A stretch of 64,000 bases of DNA. It comes from Bacteroidales bacterium (lineage in GTDB: Bacteria; Bacteroidota; Bacteroidia; Bacteroidales; Marinilabiliaceae). The notes beneath the pieces were generated by a model. It was given only the letters and a program-made list of their open reading frames with translations. It was not told the DNA's origin and did not search any database. Location of the stretch: contig JAFYCM010000093.1 in assembly GCA_017539645.1 (NCBI GenBank), forward strand, positions 17,772-81,771, given 5' to 3'. Position numbers and translations under genes: made by a program. Shown here one piece after another: positions 17,752 to 26,040 of the stretch (its first letter is position 1; each line of letters begins with the position of its first letter).

Positions 17752-17932
17752 ATCACCCAATTGAACGAATTAATACTAAACTAAGATTCGTTTCATTCGT
17801 ACCGATGTTGCCTCCCTTGCGAATTTACACGAAACATGTTTTGTTCAATTCGTATTAATTCGGTGACGTTTTTTCTAGTATCACCCAATTGAACGAATTA
17901 ATACGAAATACGTTTTCGTTCAACTCGTAATT
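17752..17932. repeat. Intergenic palindromic repeat (family A), two copies
   Basis: A long copy (17752-17866) and a degraded copy (17880-17932) begin with ATCACCCAATTGAACG; the long one ends with AATTCGGTGA. The termini are inverted relative to each other and the interior has several GAATTAAnACGAA-like words. They fill the gap between the MFS and TonB-receptor genes. Further copies are at 19179-19448, 21965-22158 and, in altered form, 26041-26120 and 61261-61308. Confidence 0.8.
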
Positions 17933-17951
17933 CATAACTCGTAACTCGTAC

Positions 17952-19130
17952 TTACCTAAGTTTATGCGCATTGTAGTGATTCTTTATAAGTATGAAGAAT
18001 ATCAACACGCCCACCAAATTGACAAATGCCGCTACGAGGAACGCTGCCATATAACTAACATACTGCGCCACCACACCGCCAATGAGCGTACCGAGACCAA
18101 TGCCAACGTCCCACGACACAAGCAACGACGAATTGGCTGTGCCACGACGCGAGTTGGGCGCAAGATTTATAAACATGGTCTGATAGGCTGGATACATGTG
18201 CCCGTTGCCCAATCCGACAATAAAAGCCGCGCCATAATAGCCAATCTCGTTGGGCACGAGCGCAAAGAGGAAATAGCCGCATAGCGATATGCTCATGCCT
18301 ACTGCCGCATTGCGCGTCACAAGACCTTGACGTAGCTTGCGGCCACCCGTCAATCGCGAGATTATCAAACCTATGGCAAGCAATAGGAAGAAGAATCCCG
18401 AACCTCCTTCGATGCCCAGTTTCTGTCGGCCATATATAGCTACGTATGTAGATACTACACCATAGGATAGCGAGAAGCACATCATAGATAGTGCTTGACG
18501 CCAACCATCGAGGAGGAAGAATCGGTCGAACGAGAGCGGGGCTTTGTCGCGAATGAGTTCGCGCTTAGGCATCTTCACCGTGGCATCTATCACCATGCCG
18601 ACTGCCGCAACGAGCATAGATATGAGAAACAGCACGTTGAAATCGCCCGTTTCGTTGTATATCCATAATGCCACCGATGGGCTGATGGCTGTTGCAACGT
18701 TGTTGCTGAGCCCATAATAGCCAATACCTTCGGCACGTCGCTCGGGGTGTAGCACATCTATTGCCACGGTGCTATTGGCCACCGTCACCGAGCCAAAGGG
18801 CGCTCCATGAAGCGTACGTACTATGGCAAAGAGCAACAGCGAACCTGCCACTATGTAGCCAGCAAAAAAGGCGAAGAAGAGCGCAAAACTGACTATTAGC
18901 ACTACCCTACGTGGAAAACTATCCACAAGATAGCCACTGAACATACGCGTAATGAGCGCCATAATGATATAGCCACTTAGCACTATACCTATGGTATGTT
19001 TATCGGCTCCAAACGTATCGTGCAAATACAACGGCAGTAGCGGCGTGAGCAACATGAATGAAAAGAATATCATAAAGTTGCCAAGCCAAATCTTGGTGTA
19101 GTTGCTATTCCACAAGCGCGGCATTTGCAT
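17952..19130 (-). CDS. Major facilitator superfamily transporter
   Basis: This inner-membrane protein of 392 residues shows 12 hydrophobic helices. The MFS loop motif between helices 2 and 3 appears as RMFSGYLVDSFPRR, and a matching motif is seen between helices 8 and 9 (SRLTGGRKLRQG). Such short MFS proteins are usually drug or small-metabolite exporters, but nothing identifies the substrate here. Both flanks are intergenic regions filled with family A repeats, so it is probably transcribed alone. The first two Met codons are close together (MQMPRLW), and either may be used. Confidence 0.85.
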   Translation of the reverse strand: MQMPRLWNSNYTKIWLGNFMIFFSFMLLTPLLPLYLHDTFGADKHTIGIVLSGYIIMALITRMFSGYLVDSFPRRVVLIVSFALFFAFFAGYIVAGSLLLFAIVRTLHGAPFGSVTVANSTVAIDVLHPERRAEGIGYYGLSNNVATAISPSVALWIYNETGDFNVLFLISMLVAAVGMVIDATVKMPKRELIRDKAPLSFDRFFLLDGWRQALSMMCFSLSYGVVSTYVAIYGRQKLGIEGGSGFFFLLLAIGLIISRLTGGRKLRQGLVTRNAAVGMSISLCGYFLFALVPNEIGYYGAAFIVGLGNGHMYPAYQTMFINLAPNSRRGTANSSLLVSWDVGIGLGTLIGGVVAQYVSYMAAFLVAAFVNLVGVLIFFILIKNHYNAHKLR

Positions 19131-19176
19131 AATTAATAATTACGAATTACGAGTTATGAATTACGAGTTACGTTAT
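19131..19176. repeat. Short direct-repeat run (AATTACGAATTACGAGTTATG-like words)
   Basis: Tandem words of the type AATTACGA, GAGTTATG and GAGTTACG fill about 45 bp. Similar runs lie at 17925-17950 (reverse orientation) and 59524-59578. They appear next to family A repeats or in operon gaps and have no coding content. Confidence 0.6.
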
Positions 19177-19178
19177 GT

Positions 19179-19448
19179 ATCACCGAATTGAACGAATTAA
19201 TACGAACTAAGATTCGTTTCATTCGTACCGATGTTGACTTCTTTACGAATTAACACGAAACGTATTGGTTCAATTCGTATTCATTCGGTGATGATTATCA
19301 ATATTTATGCATCACCGGATTGAACGAATTAATACTAACAGAAATTCTCTCAATTCGTATTAATTCGGTGATGGTTTATTTTGTAGTATCACCGAATTGA
19401 ACGAATTAATACAAAACGCATTGGTTCAATTCGTATTCATTCGGTGAT
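19179..19448. repeat. Family A repeat array, three copies
   Basis: One long copy (19179-19292, about 114 bp) and two short copies (19311-19372 and 19388-19448, about 61 bp) lie in tandem. Each begins ATCACCG and ends CGGTGAT. The linker ATGATTATCAATATTTATG between long and short copy recurs in the array at 21965-22158. The short copy at 19388 differs from the one at 22098 by a single base over 61 bp. They occupy the gap of about 340 bp between nadA and the MFS gene. Confidence 0.85.
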
Positions 19449-19467
19449 AACCTGGAATTCGTAATTA

Positions 19468-20400
19468 TTATCTGCTCATTTCAAGCATTCGCTTTATCGG
19501 GCGAACTGCCTTCTTGCTGAGTTCGGGATCGACAATAATCTCGTTGCACTCTTCGTCGAGGCATTTGTAGAGTTTCTCGAGCGTATTGAGGCGCATGAAG
19601 TTGCATTCGTTGCAAGCGCATGTGCTGTCTTCGGGCGGAACGGGAATGAACTGTTTCTGCGGATTGCGTTTCTGCATCTCGTGAAGTATGCCGCTCTCTG
19701 TAGCCACAAGGAATTGCGTATCTGCGCTATCGGTAGCATAATTGAGCAGAGCTTGCGTAGAGCCCACCACATCGGCAAGTTTCACAAGTGCTCCACGGCA
19801 TTCGGGATGAGCGAGCACCTTGGCGCCAGGATATTGATGCTTGAGCGCAACAAGTTTCTCCACCGAGAACTTCTCGTGCACGTGGCAAGCGCCATTCCAC
19901 AGCACCATATTGCGACCCGTAATACTATTTATGTAGTTACCAAGGTTATAGTCTGGTCCAAAAATAATCTTCTCGTCCTTAGGAAACATCTCCACAATCT
20001 TGCGAGCATTGGTACTCGTAACCACCACATCGGTGAGGGCTTTCACGGCAGCCGTGGTATTTACGTAACTAATCACCGTATGACCCGGATGCTCGGCAAT
20101 AAACTTTGCGAAATCGTCGGCTGGGCAACTATCGGCAAGCGAACAACCCGCGTTCATGTCGGGCACAAGCACCTTCTTGTCGGGGCAGAGAATTTTGGCC
20201 GTCTCGCCCATAAAATGCACGCCGCAGAGCACTATTATGTCGGCATCGGTCTGAGCAGCCTTCTGTGCAAGCGCCAAACTATCGCCAATAACATCTGCTA
20301 TATCTTGAATATCACCAGTTTGATAGTAGTGTGCCATTATAACAGCATTCTTCTGCTTACGTAGCCTGTTTATGCCTTCGATGAGTTGTTCTTTAGTCAT
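19468..20400 (-). CDS. nadA: Quinolinate synthase NadA
   Basis: NadA condenses iminoaspartate with dihydroxyacetone phosphate to quinolinate in de novo NAD synthesis, using a [4Fe-4S] cluster in the cytoplasm. The 310-residue protein has the family signatures MAHYYQTGDIQDIADVIGDS, LCGVHFMGETAKIL, a central GACHVHE and the C-terminal Cys-rich STCACNECNFM. The expected cluster cysteines are therefore present. I start at the ATG at 20400: a longer frame to 20439 would begin inside a perfect -7 box (TAATTTTG, 20444-20437). No nadB or nadC is adjacent. NAD synthetase (nadE) lies 3.7 kb away on the same strand, separated by other genes. Confidence 0.95.
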   Translation of the reverse strand: MTKEQLIEGINRLRKQKNAVIMAHYYQTGDIQDIADVIGDSLALAQKAAQTDADIIVLCGVHFMGETAKILCPDKKVLVPDMNAGCSLADSCPADDFAKFIAEHPGHTVISYVNTTAAVKALTDVVVTSTNARKIVEMFPKDEKIIFGPDYNLGNYINSITGRNMVLWNGACHVHEKFSVEKLVALKHQYPGAKVLAHPECRGALVKLADVVGSTQALLNYATDSADTQFLVATESGILHEMQKRNPQKQFIPVPPEDSTCACNECNFMRLNTLEKLYKCLDEECNEIIVDPELSKKAVRPIKRMLEMSR

Positions 20401-20436
20401 GGTTATGCCTTTTTCTTTTGTTATTGCTATGGGCTG

Positions 20437-20444
20437 CAAAATTA
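20437..20444 (-). promoter_or_regulatory. -7 promoter element of nadA (TAATTTTG)
   Basis: It is an exact TAnnTTTG match on the minus strand, 36 bp before the ATG at 20400. It overlaps the first codon of the longer open frame, which decides the start. Confidence 0.6.
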
Positions 20445-20496
20445 TCCAACAGTTATATATATGTACATAGGAAGAGCTAAAAAGTTTGGCAGACCG

Positions 20497-20757
20497 ACCT
20501 CCGCGACTGCGAAAACTATGTTTCCGTTGCTCATTGGCACTTGCCGAGCCTCGAAGAAACTATGTTGCAGCAGGTGCTTGGGAGTTTCGCAACGCGCGAA
20601 ACCCATTTCCGCGACTGCTTGGGGGTTGCGCAACGTGCGAAACTATGCTGCAGCAGTTGCATGGGACTTTCGCAACGCGCGAAACCCATTTCCGCGGCTG
20701 CTTGGGGGTTGCGCAACTTGCGAAACTATGCTGCAGCAGCTGCAGCAAATTTTCCGA
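20497..20757. repeat. Tandem 41-42 bp GC-rich repeat field (family B, first locus)
   Basis: About six units follow one another. They alternate between a form starting CGAAACTATG, carrying CTGCAGCAG, and a form starting CGAAACCCATTTCCGCG; both end with TTGCGCAAC or TTTCGCAAC. Short open frames cross it in most frames, as expected for a repeat with a length near a multiple of 3, and none has a recognisable protein. A diverged field of the same unit lies at 56896-57290. It occupies most of the 500 bp gap between nadA and the cyclophilin gene. Confidence 0.8.
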
Positions 20758-20766
20758 CGTTGAAAT

Positions 20767-20870
20767 AGAGACATTTAGCACACAGATTTGCACAGATTAT
20801 AACTGATTTACGCAAATAATTAATTCCGAAAATCCTTACAATCTGTGTCATCCGTGTTCTCCGTGCGATA
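20767..20870. repeat. CACAGATT-type dispersed repeat upstream of the cyclophilin gene
   Basis: Words such as CACAGATTTGCACAGATT and AATCTGTGTCATCCGTGTTC form an imperfect inverted repeat of about 100 bp. This resembles a dispersed intergenic element that I recall from many Bacteroidetes genomes. A decayed relative lies at 27540-27645. Confidence 0.55.
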
Positions 20871-20901
20871 AATTTGCGCCGGAATAAAAAACGAGACAAC
20901 C

Positions 20902-21630
20902 ATGAAAGTAAAAATAGAGACAAAGTTGGGTGACATCGTCGTTCGCCTTTATGACGAGACGCCCATTCACCGCGACAATTTTATAAAACTTGCACGCGAA
21001 GGCTACTACGACGGCACGCTGTTCCACAGAGTGATTAAGAATTTTATGATTCAAGGTGGCGATCCCGATTCTAAAGGCGCACCAGCTGGCAAGATGCTTG
21101 GCGTAGGCGGCCCCGACTACACTCTCGAAGCCGAGATAAAAGATGACCTCTTCCACAAACGCGGTGCTTTGGCTGCTGCACGTCAAGGCGACGAGGTGAA
21201 CCCTGAGCGCCGTAGCAGCGGCTCACAATTCTACATCGTTTGGGGTCAGGTGTACAACGAAGGCCAACTCAAGCAGCTATCCAAGCAGCTCAAGATGCAA
21301 CAGATTCAGCAAGCCTTCAACGCCCTCGCGGCGAGCCACCGCACCGAGATAATGCAGATGCGCCGCAATAGAGATCAAGCCGGTCTTCAAGCTTTACAAG
21401 ACAAGTTGATTGCTGAAGCTGAGGCACAAGTGAAAGGCGACGGACTGACGAGCGAACAACAGAAAATATACACCACCATTGGCGGCACGCCTCATCTCGA
21501 TGGACAGTACACCGTGTTTGGCGAGGTGGAAGATGGTCTCGATGTCGTAGAGATGATACAAAACTCAGCTACTGCCCGTGGTGACAGACCCGTCGACGAC
21601 ATCGATATGCGCATTTCGGTAATTGAATAA
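20902..21630 (+). CDS. Cyclophilin-type peptidyl-prolyl cis-trans isomerase
   Basis: This folding enzyme of 242 residues isomerises Xaa-Pro bonds. The cyclophilin core is clear: FHRVIKNFMIQGGDP (catalytic Arg and the Phe/Met/Gln pocket), then RRSSGSQFYIV and LDGQYTVFGEVEDGLDVVE. Between the last two segments is a charged helical insertion of about 75 residues (roughly 115-190), which I recall from other Bacteroidales cyclophilins. There is no signal peptide, so it is probably cytoplasmic. A small conserved gene follows 21 bp downstream in the same direction and is likely co-transcribed. Confidence 0.92.
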   Translation: MKVKIETKLGDIVVRLYDETPIHRDNFIKLAREGYYDGTLFHRVIKNFMIQGGDPDSKGAPAGKMLGVGGPDYTLEAEIKDDLFHKRGALAAARQGDEVNPERRSSGSQFYIVWGQVYNEGQLKQLSKQLKMQQIQQAFNALAASHRTEIMQMRRNRDQAGLQALQDKLIAEAEAQVKGDGLTSEQQKIYTTIGGTPHLDGQYTVFGEVEDGLDVVEMIQNSATARGDRPVDDIDMRISVIE

Positions 21631-21651
21631 CAGACTGCCTTTTACGTACGT

Positions 21652-21957
21652 ATGAAACTCCCAAAATTCATCATAACTATGGATGGCACATTCCGTATGG
21701 GTATGGTGGGACAACATAAGGAGCTACTCGTGCCAGGCGAACAATGCATCGGTGGCGGCTATTTCTTCGTCGATAGTGACAACAAAAGCATCATTCTCGA
21801 CAGAGAATCATACGATTTTGGCCGTCCACTGTGGCATTTGTTGCAAACGCTGAAAGTGCCATCGGTCTTCCGCGACTATCATATTGTATATAAATATGGC
21901 GATGGCTTCCACGACGATTTATGCCTCAACGACGAAATGCGTATCGTGTACTATTGA
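21652..21957 (+). CDS. Conserved Bacteroidales hypothetical protein (101 aa)
   Basis: The product is unrecognised in function. It is a soluble, beta-rich protein with no signal peptide and no membrane helix. It begins MKLPKFIITMDGTFRMGMV and has a Gly-rich CIGGGYFFVD turn and a SYDFGRPLWHLLQTLKVP segment. I recall similar small proteins in other Bacteroidales, which supports that it is a real gene. It starts 21 bp after the cyclophilin stop in the same direction. The stop is followed directly by a family A repeat. Confidence 0.7.
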   Translation: MKLPKFIITMDGTFRMGMVGQHKELLVPGEQCIGGGYFFVDSDNKSIILDRESYDFGRPLWHLLQTLKVPSVFRDYHIVYKYGDGFHDDLCLNDEMRIVYY

Positions 21958-21964
21958 CAAGGGA

Positions 21965-22158
21965 ACACCGAATTGAACGAATTAATACAAACAATTATTC
22001 GTTGCATTCGTGGCGAGGTTGCCTTCCATACGAATTAACGACAAATTGGAATTCGTTCAATTCGTGTTAATTCGGTAATGATTATCAATATTTATGTATC
22101 ACCGAATTGAACGAATTAATACAAAACGCATTGGTTCAATTCGTATTAATTCGGTGAT
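21965..22158. repeat. Family A repeat array overlapping the end of the BASS transporter gene
   Basis: A long copy (21965-22079) and a short copy (22098-22158) are joined by the same 19 bp linker as in the 19179-19448 array. The right end of the short copy runs 13 bp into the coding region that ends at 22146, and the 12 bp word TTCGGTGATGAT is then duplicated once. The C-terminal residues of the transporter are therefore repeat-derived. Confidence 0.8.
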
Positions 22159-23084
22159 GATTTCGGTGATGATTTGGCATACATACGAGCAACCAAAGCA
22201 CCGCTGATGTTGTGCCACACACTGAAAATTGCACCAGGAATGGTAGCCAACGGATATGCAGCAAAATGCAACGTGGCCAAACTGCTTGCCAAGCCAGAAT
22301 TTTGCATACCAACCTCAATACTTATAGCTACGCTCTTGTGTTTTGGCAGATGCAGCGCGCGCCCAATCAAGAAGCCCGTGGTGAGGCCTAACACATTATG
22401 AATCATCACTACTACTATCACCAATAAGCCACCTACAAGCAAACGGTCGGCATTGTGTGCCACTATGATGCCCACAACTATGGCTATCACTACAGACGAA
22501 AACGCTGGCAGGTACGGCACAAGGCTCGCAGTGATTCGTGGCAAAAATCGTTGACACAACAAGCCAACAACAATGGGGGCAATAACTACATAGACGATGC
22601 TCAGCAACATGCCTACGGTATCCACTTCTACCATGGTGCCAGCCATAAGCCACACAAGCAGCGGAGTAAGTATGGGCGCAAGCAGCGTTGAAGTAGCAGT
22701 CATACCTACGGAGAGCGCCAAATCGCCTTTTGCAAGATATGTAATTACGTTCGACGCCGTGCCACCTGGACAGCAACCAACAAGTATAACGCCAAGCGCC
22801 AACTCCTTTGGTAGCGAAAACGCCCACGTGAGAGCCCAAGCCAATAGCGGCATCACAGTAAACTGAGCCAAGCAACCGATGAGAATATCTTTTGGTCTAC
22901 TCAGCACAATACGGAAGTCACGCGGCGACAAAGTCAGACCCATACCAAACATAATTATGCCCAACATGGGGTTGATATACCACGCGTCAATCCACGCAAA
23001 CGAGGCTGGTGCCCATAGCGCTACACACGCTACCAACAGCACCAACACTCCGATGTATTCCGATATGTATTTGATGATTTTCAT
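22146..23084 (-). CDS. Bile acid:sodium symporter (BASS) family transporter
   Basis: This inner-membrane protein of 312 residues has about nine to ten helices. Family features include NPMLGIIMFGMGLTLSPRDF near residue 40, the GCCPGGTASNVITYLAKGD loop and the late EVGMQNSGLASSLA motif that contributes sodium and substrate sites. In bacteria the family carries bile acids, pantoate, pyruvate or other organic anions, so the substrate stays open. The last residues (KSSPKSSPN) are encoded by the arm of an intergenic repeat. A -7 element TACCTTTG (23100-23093) lies so close to the ATG that the mRNA may have almost no leader. Confidence 0.88.
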   Translation of the reverse strand: MKIIKYISEYIGVLVLLVACVALWAPASFAWIDAWYINPMLGIIMFGMGLTLSPRDFRIVLSRPKDILIGCLAQFTVMPLLAWALTWAFSLPKELALGVILVGCCPGGTASNVITYLAKGDLALSVGMTATSTLLAPILTPLLVWLMAGTMVEVDTVGMLLSIVYVVIAPIVVGLLCQRFLPRITASLVPYLPAFSSVVIAIVVGIIVAHNADRLLVGGLLVIVVVMIHNVLGLTTGFLIGRALHLPKHKSVAISIEVGMQNSGLASSLATLHFAAYPLATIPGAIFSVWHNISGALVARMYAKSSPKSSPN

Positions 23085-23092
23085 TGCGAGCG

Positions 23093-23100
23093 CAAAGGTA
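23093..23100 (-). promoter_or_regulatory. -7 promoter element just before the BASS gene
   Basis: TACCTTTG on the minus strand is an exact TAnnTTTG match and ends 8 bp before the first base of the start codon. The predicted transcription start is within a few bases of the ATG. Confidence 0.45.
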
Positions 23101-23122
23101 CTACACGCTCCGCAGCCATTGT

Positions 23123-24076
23123 CTATCTACGACGATTGTGGCGCGATTTTTTGCTTTTGCGCGATGATTTAGCATCATCTTGCCACTCGCGTTTTTTCTT
23201 CTCGCGATTCTTTTTTATGCGGCGTTGGCGAGCTGAATCTTCGTCAGTTTGTGGGGCTGGCACGCGTTCTTCGTCATCATCGTCGAGAGCCTGCGTTTCG
23301 AGAGTTTCAACTTCTTGAGCCTTTTTGCCCATGTGCACAATGGCTTTCAACCTACCATCGCGCATCTGCTTGACGGTGAGCGGAAACATCTCTACCCAGA
23401 GGCTCGAAAATTCATCTATGAATTTATGCACGATGGTGTAGTTGGTCGTAACCACAAGGTTTTCTTGGTTGTAGGCCTTTGCCGTGTAGGTCCAATTATA
23501 TGAGCCAGTGAAGGCAATACGCCCATCGATGATGCCGAACTTATTGTGCATGTGGTAGCGCGAATTGTCCACACGCACCTCAACCCCAGCACGCGCAAGA
23601 GCTTTTACCTGCGAACCGTGGTCACGCATCTTATTATTATCGGTTATTAGGCGAACTTTTACGCCACGAGCCACAGCTGCCAAGAGCGCACGACTGAGAA
23701 GTTCATCACTAATAGTGAATACGCATATTTCTATGCTCTGCTTGGCATTGCTGAGATAGAAAACGATGTTTTCTGGAATATCCTGCCCCGGACTGAAAAG
23801 CACGTCGTGGAGGCGAAACGAATACTTCTCAATTTGGTCGAACGACGTCTCGAGCCAAGTAATAGCTTTTGTAGCATCGCCGCCTTGACCTAATCGCTTA
23901 GCAACGTTGAAAAGTTTCGACTTCAACTCGCCTCGCTGAACTCTATCGAGCCTATTCAGCGCATTAACTATATTGAGTGGCAACTCATATTGAGTCGACA
24001 GATGAAATATATCCGAAAAGTATCTAATTATCTCGTCCACAATAGTTATATCTATATCACCTAAATGACAAATCAA
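23123..24076 (-). CDS. Phospholipase D-like protein with one HKD motif
   Basis: This 317-residue protein carries a PLD-like domain at about residues 95-235. A single HKD motif is seen, HMHNKFGIIDGRIAFTGSYN, like the one-motif nuclease and mitochondrial-type PLDs that act as dimers. The N-terminal 90 residues are helical and the last 70 are strongly charged and basic (KKNREKKKREW and an Arg/Lys-rich end), which suggests nucleic-acid or membrane binding. There is no signal peptide. The start is a TTG that overlaps the stop of nadE (TTGA), so translation is probably coupled; no other start fits. Whether it cleaves phospholipid or nucleic acid is unknown. Confidence 0.82.
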   Translation of the reverse strand: MICHLGDIDITIVDEIIRYFSDIFHLSTQYELPLNIVNALNRLDRVQRGELKSKLFNVAKRLGQGGDATKAITWLETSFDQIEKYSFRLHDVLFSPGQDIPENIVFYLSNAKQSIEICVFTISDELLSRALLAAVARGVKVRLITDNNKMRDHGSQVKALARAGVEVRVDNSRYHMHNKFGIIDGRIAFTGSYNWTYTAKAYNQENLVVTTNYTIVHKFIDEFSSLWVEMFPLTVKQMRDGRLKAIVHMGKKAQEVETLETQALDDDDEERVPAPQTDEDSARQRRIKKNREKKKREWQDDAKSSRKSKKSRHNRRR

Positions 24077-26004
24077 TCGTCTTGAAGTTGGCTAAGCCAA
24101 AGGTTTGCCGACGCATCGGAAGGCATACGCCAATCGCCTCGCGGAGAAAGGCTTACAGAACCAACTTTTGGTCCATCAGGCAATGCCGAACGCTTGAACT
24201 GCTGCGCAAAGAAGCGTTTGAAGAATACCTTCAACCATTTGGCAGCCACCTCCTCGGAATATTTACCATCGAACGCACGAAGCGCCATAAATATCAATCG
24301 CTTAGGCGAATAACCAAAACGAACAAAATTGTATAGATAGAAATCGTGCAATTCGTACGGTCCCACAAGGTTCTCGGTCTTTTGTGCGATGTTGCCATTT
24401 TTGTCGGCAGGAAGAAGTTCAGGCGAGATGGGCGTATCTATAATATCGAGCAGAATTTTGCGCGTGGCTTCATCAACGCCATTGTCGGCAACGAACTGAA
24501 CGAGGTAACGCACGAGTGTTTTGGGCACACCGCCATTCACGCCATACATCGACATGTGATCGCCGTTGTATGTTGCCCAGCCGAGCGCAAGTTCCGACAA
24601 ATCGCCCGTACCTATTACTATGCCGCCTTCCTTATTGGCAATATCCATAAGAATCTGCGTACGTTCGCGAGCTTGCGAATTTTCGTACGTAACGCTACGA
24701 GCGTTCGCTGGCAGCCCGATGTCCTTGAAATGGTGTTCGCAAGCACTACGTATGCTCACCGCGCGGAACTCAGCGCCGAGCGATTTTATAAGTCCAACAG
24801 CATTATTATAAGTACGATCGGTGGTGCCAAAGCCAGGCATAGTTACGCCGATAATCTGTTTGCGCGGCAGATTGAGTTTATCCATTGTCTTTACTGCCAC
24901 GAGCAGCGCAAGCGTAGAGTCAAGTCCGCCTGAGATGCCCACCACGGCACAACGCGAATGCGACGCCAGATAGCGCTGCGCAAGACCATTTGTCTGTATA
25001 TTGAAAATCTCGGCACAGTTTTCTGCCATCTTGCGATCGTCTGACGGAATGAACGGATGCGGGTCGAACGTGCGCGAAATCTCTTCTTCGCTATGCTCGG
25101 TGTTCAACTCAACTTCGATAGTGGTATACTTATGCTCAACATTGTCGGAATGGTTGCGGAAGGTGTTTACACGCAAACGCTGCGACTGTAGCTTATCAAT
25201 ATCAATCTCAGTAACAACGTTTTGCGGCGTCATAGAAAAGCGATTCGACTGAGCGAGAAGCGTACCATTTTCGGCAATCATGGCCGCACCAGCAAATACA
25301 ATGTCGGTTGTCGATTCGCCAAAGCCGCTCGAGCTATATACGTATGCAGCTATGCAGCGCGCACTCTGCCCCTTCACGAGGTCGGTGCGGTAGGCGTGTT
25401 TGCCAACCATATCGTTGGATGCAGAGAGGTTCAGAATGACATTCGCTCCAGCCAAAGCCAAATACGACGACGGCGGAATGGGGCTCCACATATCTTCGCA
25501 GATCTCTATGCCGAAGCAAACTTCGCCACTGCGAAAAAGCAGATTTGTATCTATGGGCACATCTTGCCCACAAAGTTTAATCGTCTTGCCGTGAGGAAGT
25601 TCGCGTGCCGAAGTAAACCAACGCGCTTCGTAGAATTCATTATAATTAGGAAGATAAGTCTTAGGCACAGCGCCAAAAATCTGACCTTCACGAATCACCA
25701 CAGCGCAGTTGAAAAGTCGACCATCAATATGTATAGGCATACCTACAACGGCCATAACTTTCATAGTATGGCTGAGCGAAAGAATGTCGTCGAGAGCCGA
25801 TTCGGCTGCGGCAATGAAATATGGCTGACCGAACAAATCGCCGCACGTATAACCAGTGATACAAAGTTCGGGAAGCACACAAAGTGCCACGCCATCGTCC
25901 TCGGCAGCTGCCATACGGTCGATAATCTGCTGCACATTATATTGGCAATCGGCAATGCGCAATCCGGGAACTGCCGCTGCCACCTTCAAAAATCCTGATA
26001 CCAT
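24073..26004 (-). CDS. nadE: Glutamine-dependent NAD+ synthetase NadE
   Basis: NadE amidates deamido-NAD to NAD using ammonia from glutamine, in the cytoplasm. The 643-residue form has an N-terminal nitrilase-like glutaminase (about residues 1-280) with the catalytic Cys in FGIEICEDMW, and a C-terminal ATP pyrophosphatase domain with the PP-loop GISGGLDSTLALLV and the GTGDLSELALGW motif. The length agrees with the two-domain glutamine-using type. The downstream PLD-like gene overlaps it by 4 bp. A decayed family A repeat lies upstream (26041-26120). Confidence 0.95.
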   Translation of the reverse strand: MVSGFLKVAAAVPGLRIADCQYNVQQIIDRMAAAEDDGVALCVLPELCITGYTCGDLFGQPYFIAAAESALDDILSLSHTMKVMAVVGMPIHIDGRLFNCAVVIREGQIFGAVPKTYLPNYNEFYEARWFTSARELPHGKTIKLCGQDVPIDTNLLFRSGEVCFGIEICEDMWSPIPPSSYLALAGANVILNLSASNDMVGKHAYRTDLVKGQSARCIAAYVYSSSGFGESTTDIVFAGAAMIAENGTLLAQSNRFSMTPQNVVTEIDIDKLQSQRLRVNTFRNHSDNVEHKYTTIEVELNTEHSEEEISRTFDPHPFIPSDDRKMAENCAEIFNIQTNGLAQRYLASHSRCAVVGISGGLDSTLALLVAVKTMDKLNLPRKQIIGVTMPGFGTTDRTYNNAVGLIKSLGAEFRAVSIRSACEHHFKDIGLPANARSVTYENSQARERTQILMDIANKEGGIVIGTGDLSELALGWATYNGDHMSMYGVNGGVPKTLVRYLVQFVADNGVDEATRKILLDIIDTPISPELLPADKNGNIAQKTENLVGPYELHDFYLYNFVRFGYSPKRLIFMALRAFDGKYSEEVAAKWLKVFFKRFFAQQFKRSALPDGPKVGSVSLSPRGDWRMPSDASANLWLSQLQDD

Positions 26005-26040
26005 TCTTTATAAGTTTTACGTGAGTGTTTACTACATACA

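Noticed and set aside
17703-17951. Cobalamin riboswitch upstream of the TonB-dependent receptor
   Set aside because: The receptor is of a type often under B12 control, so I looked for a B12-box-like element; the gap holds only family A repeats.
20486-20806. Several short open frames (60-125 codons) on both strands over the GC-rich field
   Set aside because: They follow the 41-42 bp repeat period, differ by frame, contain odd Cys/Met-rich repeats and have no start context; they are by-products of the repeat.
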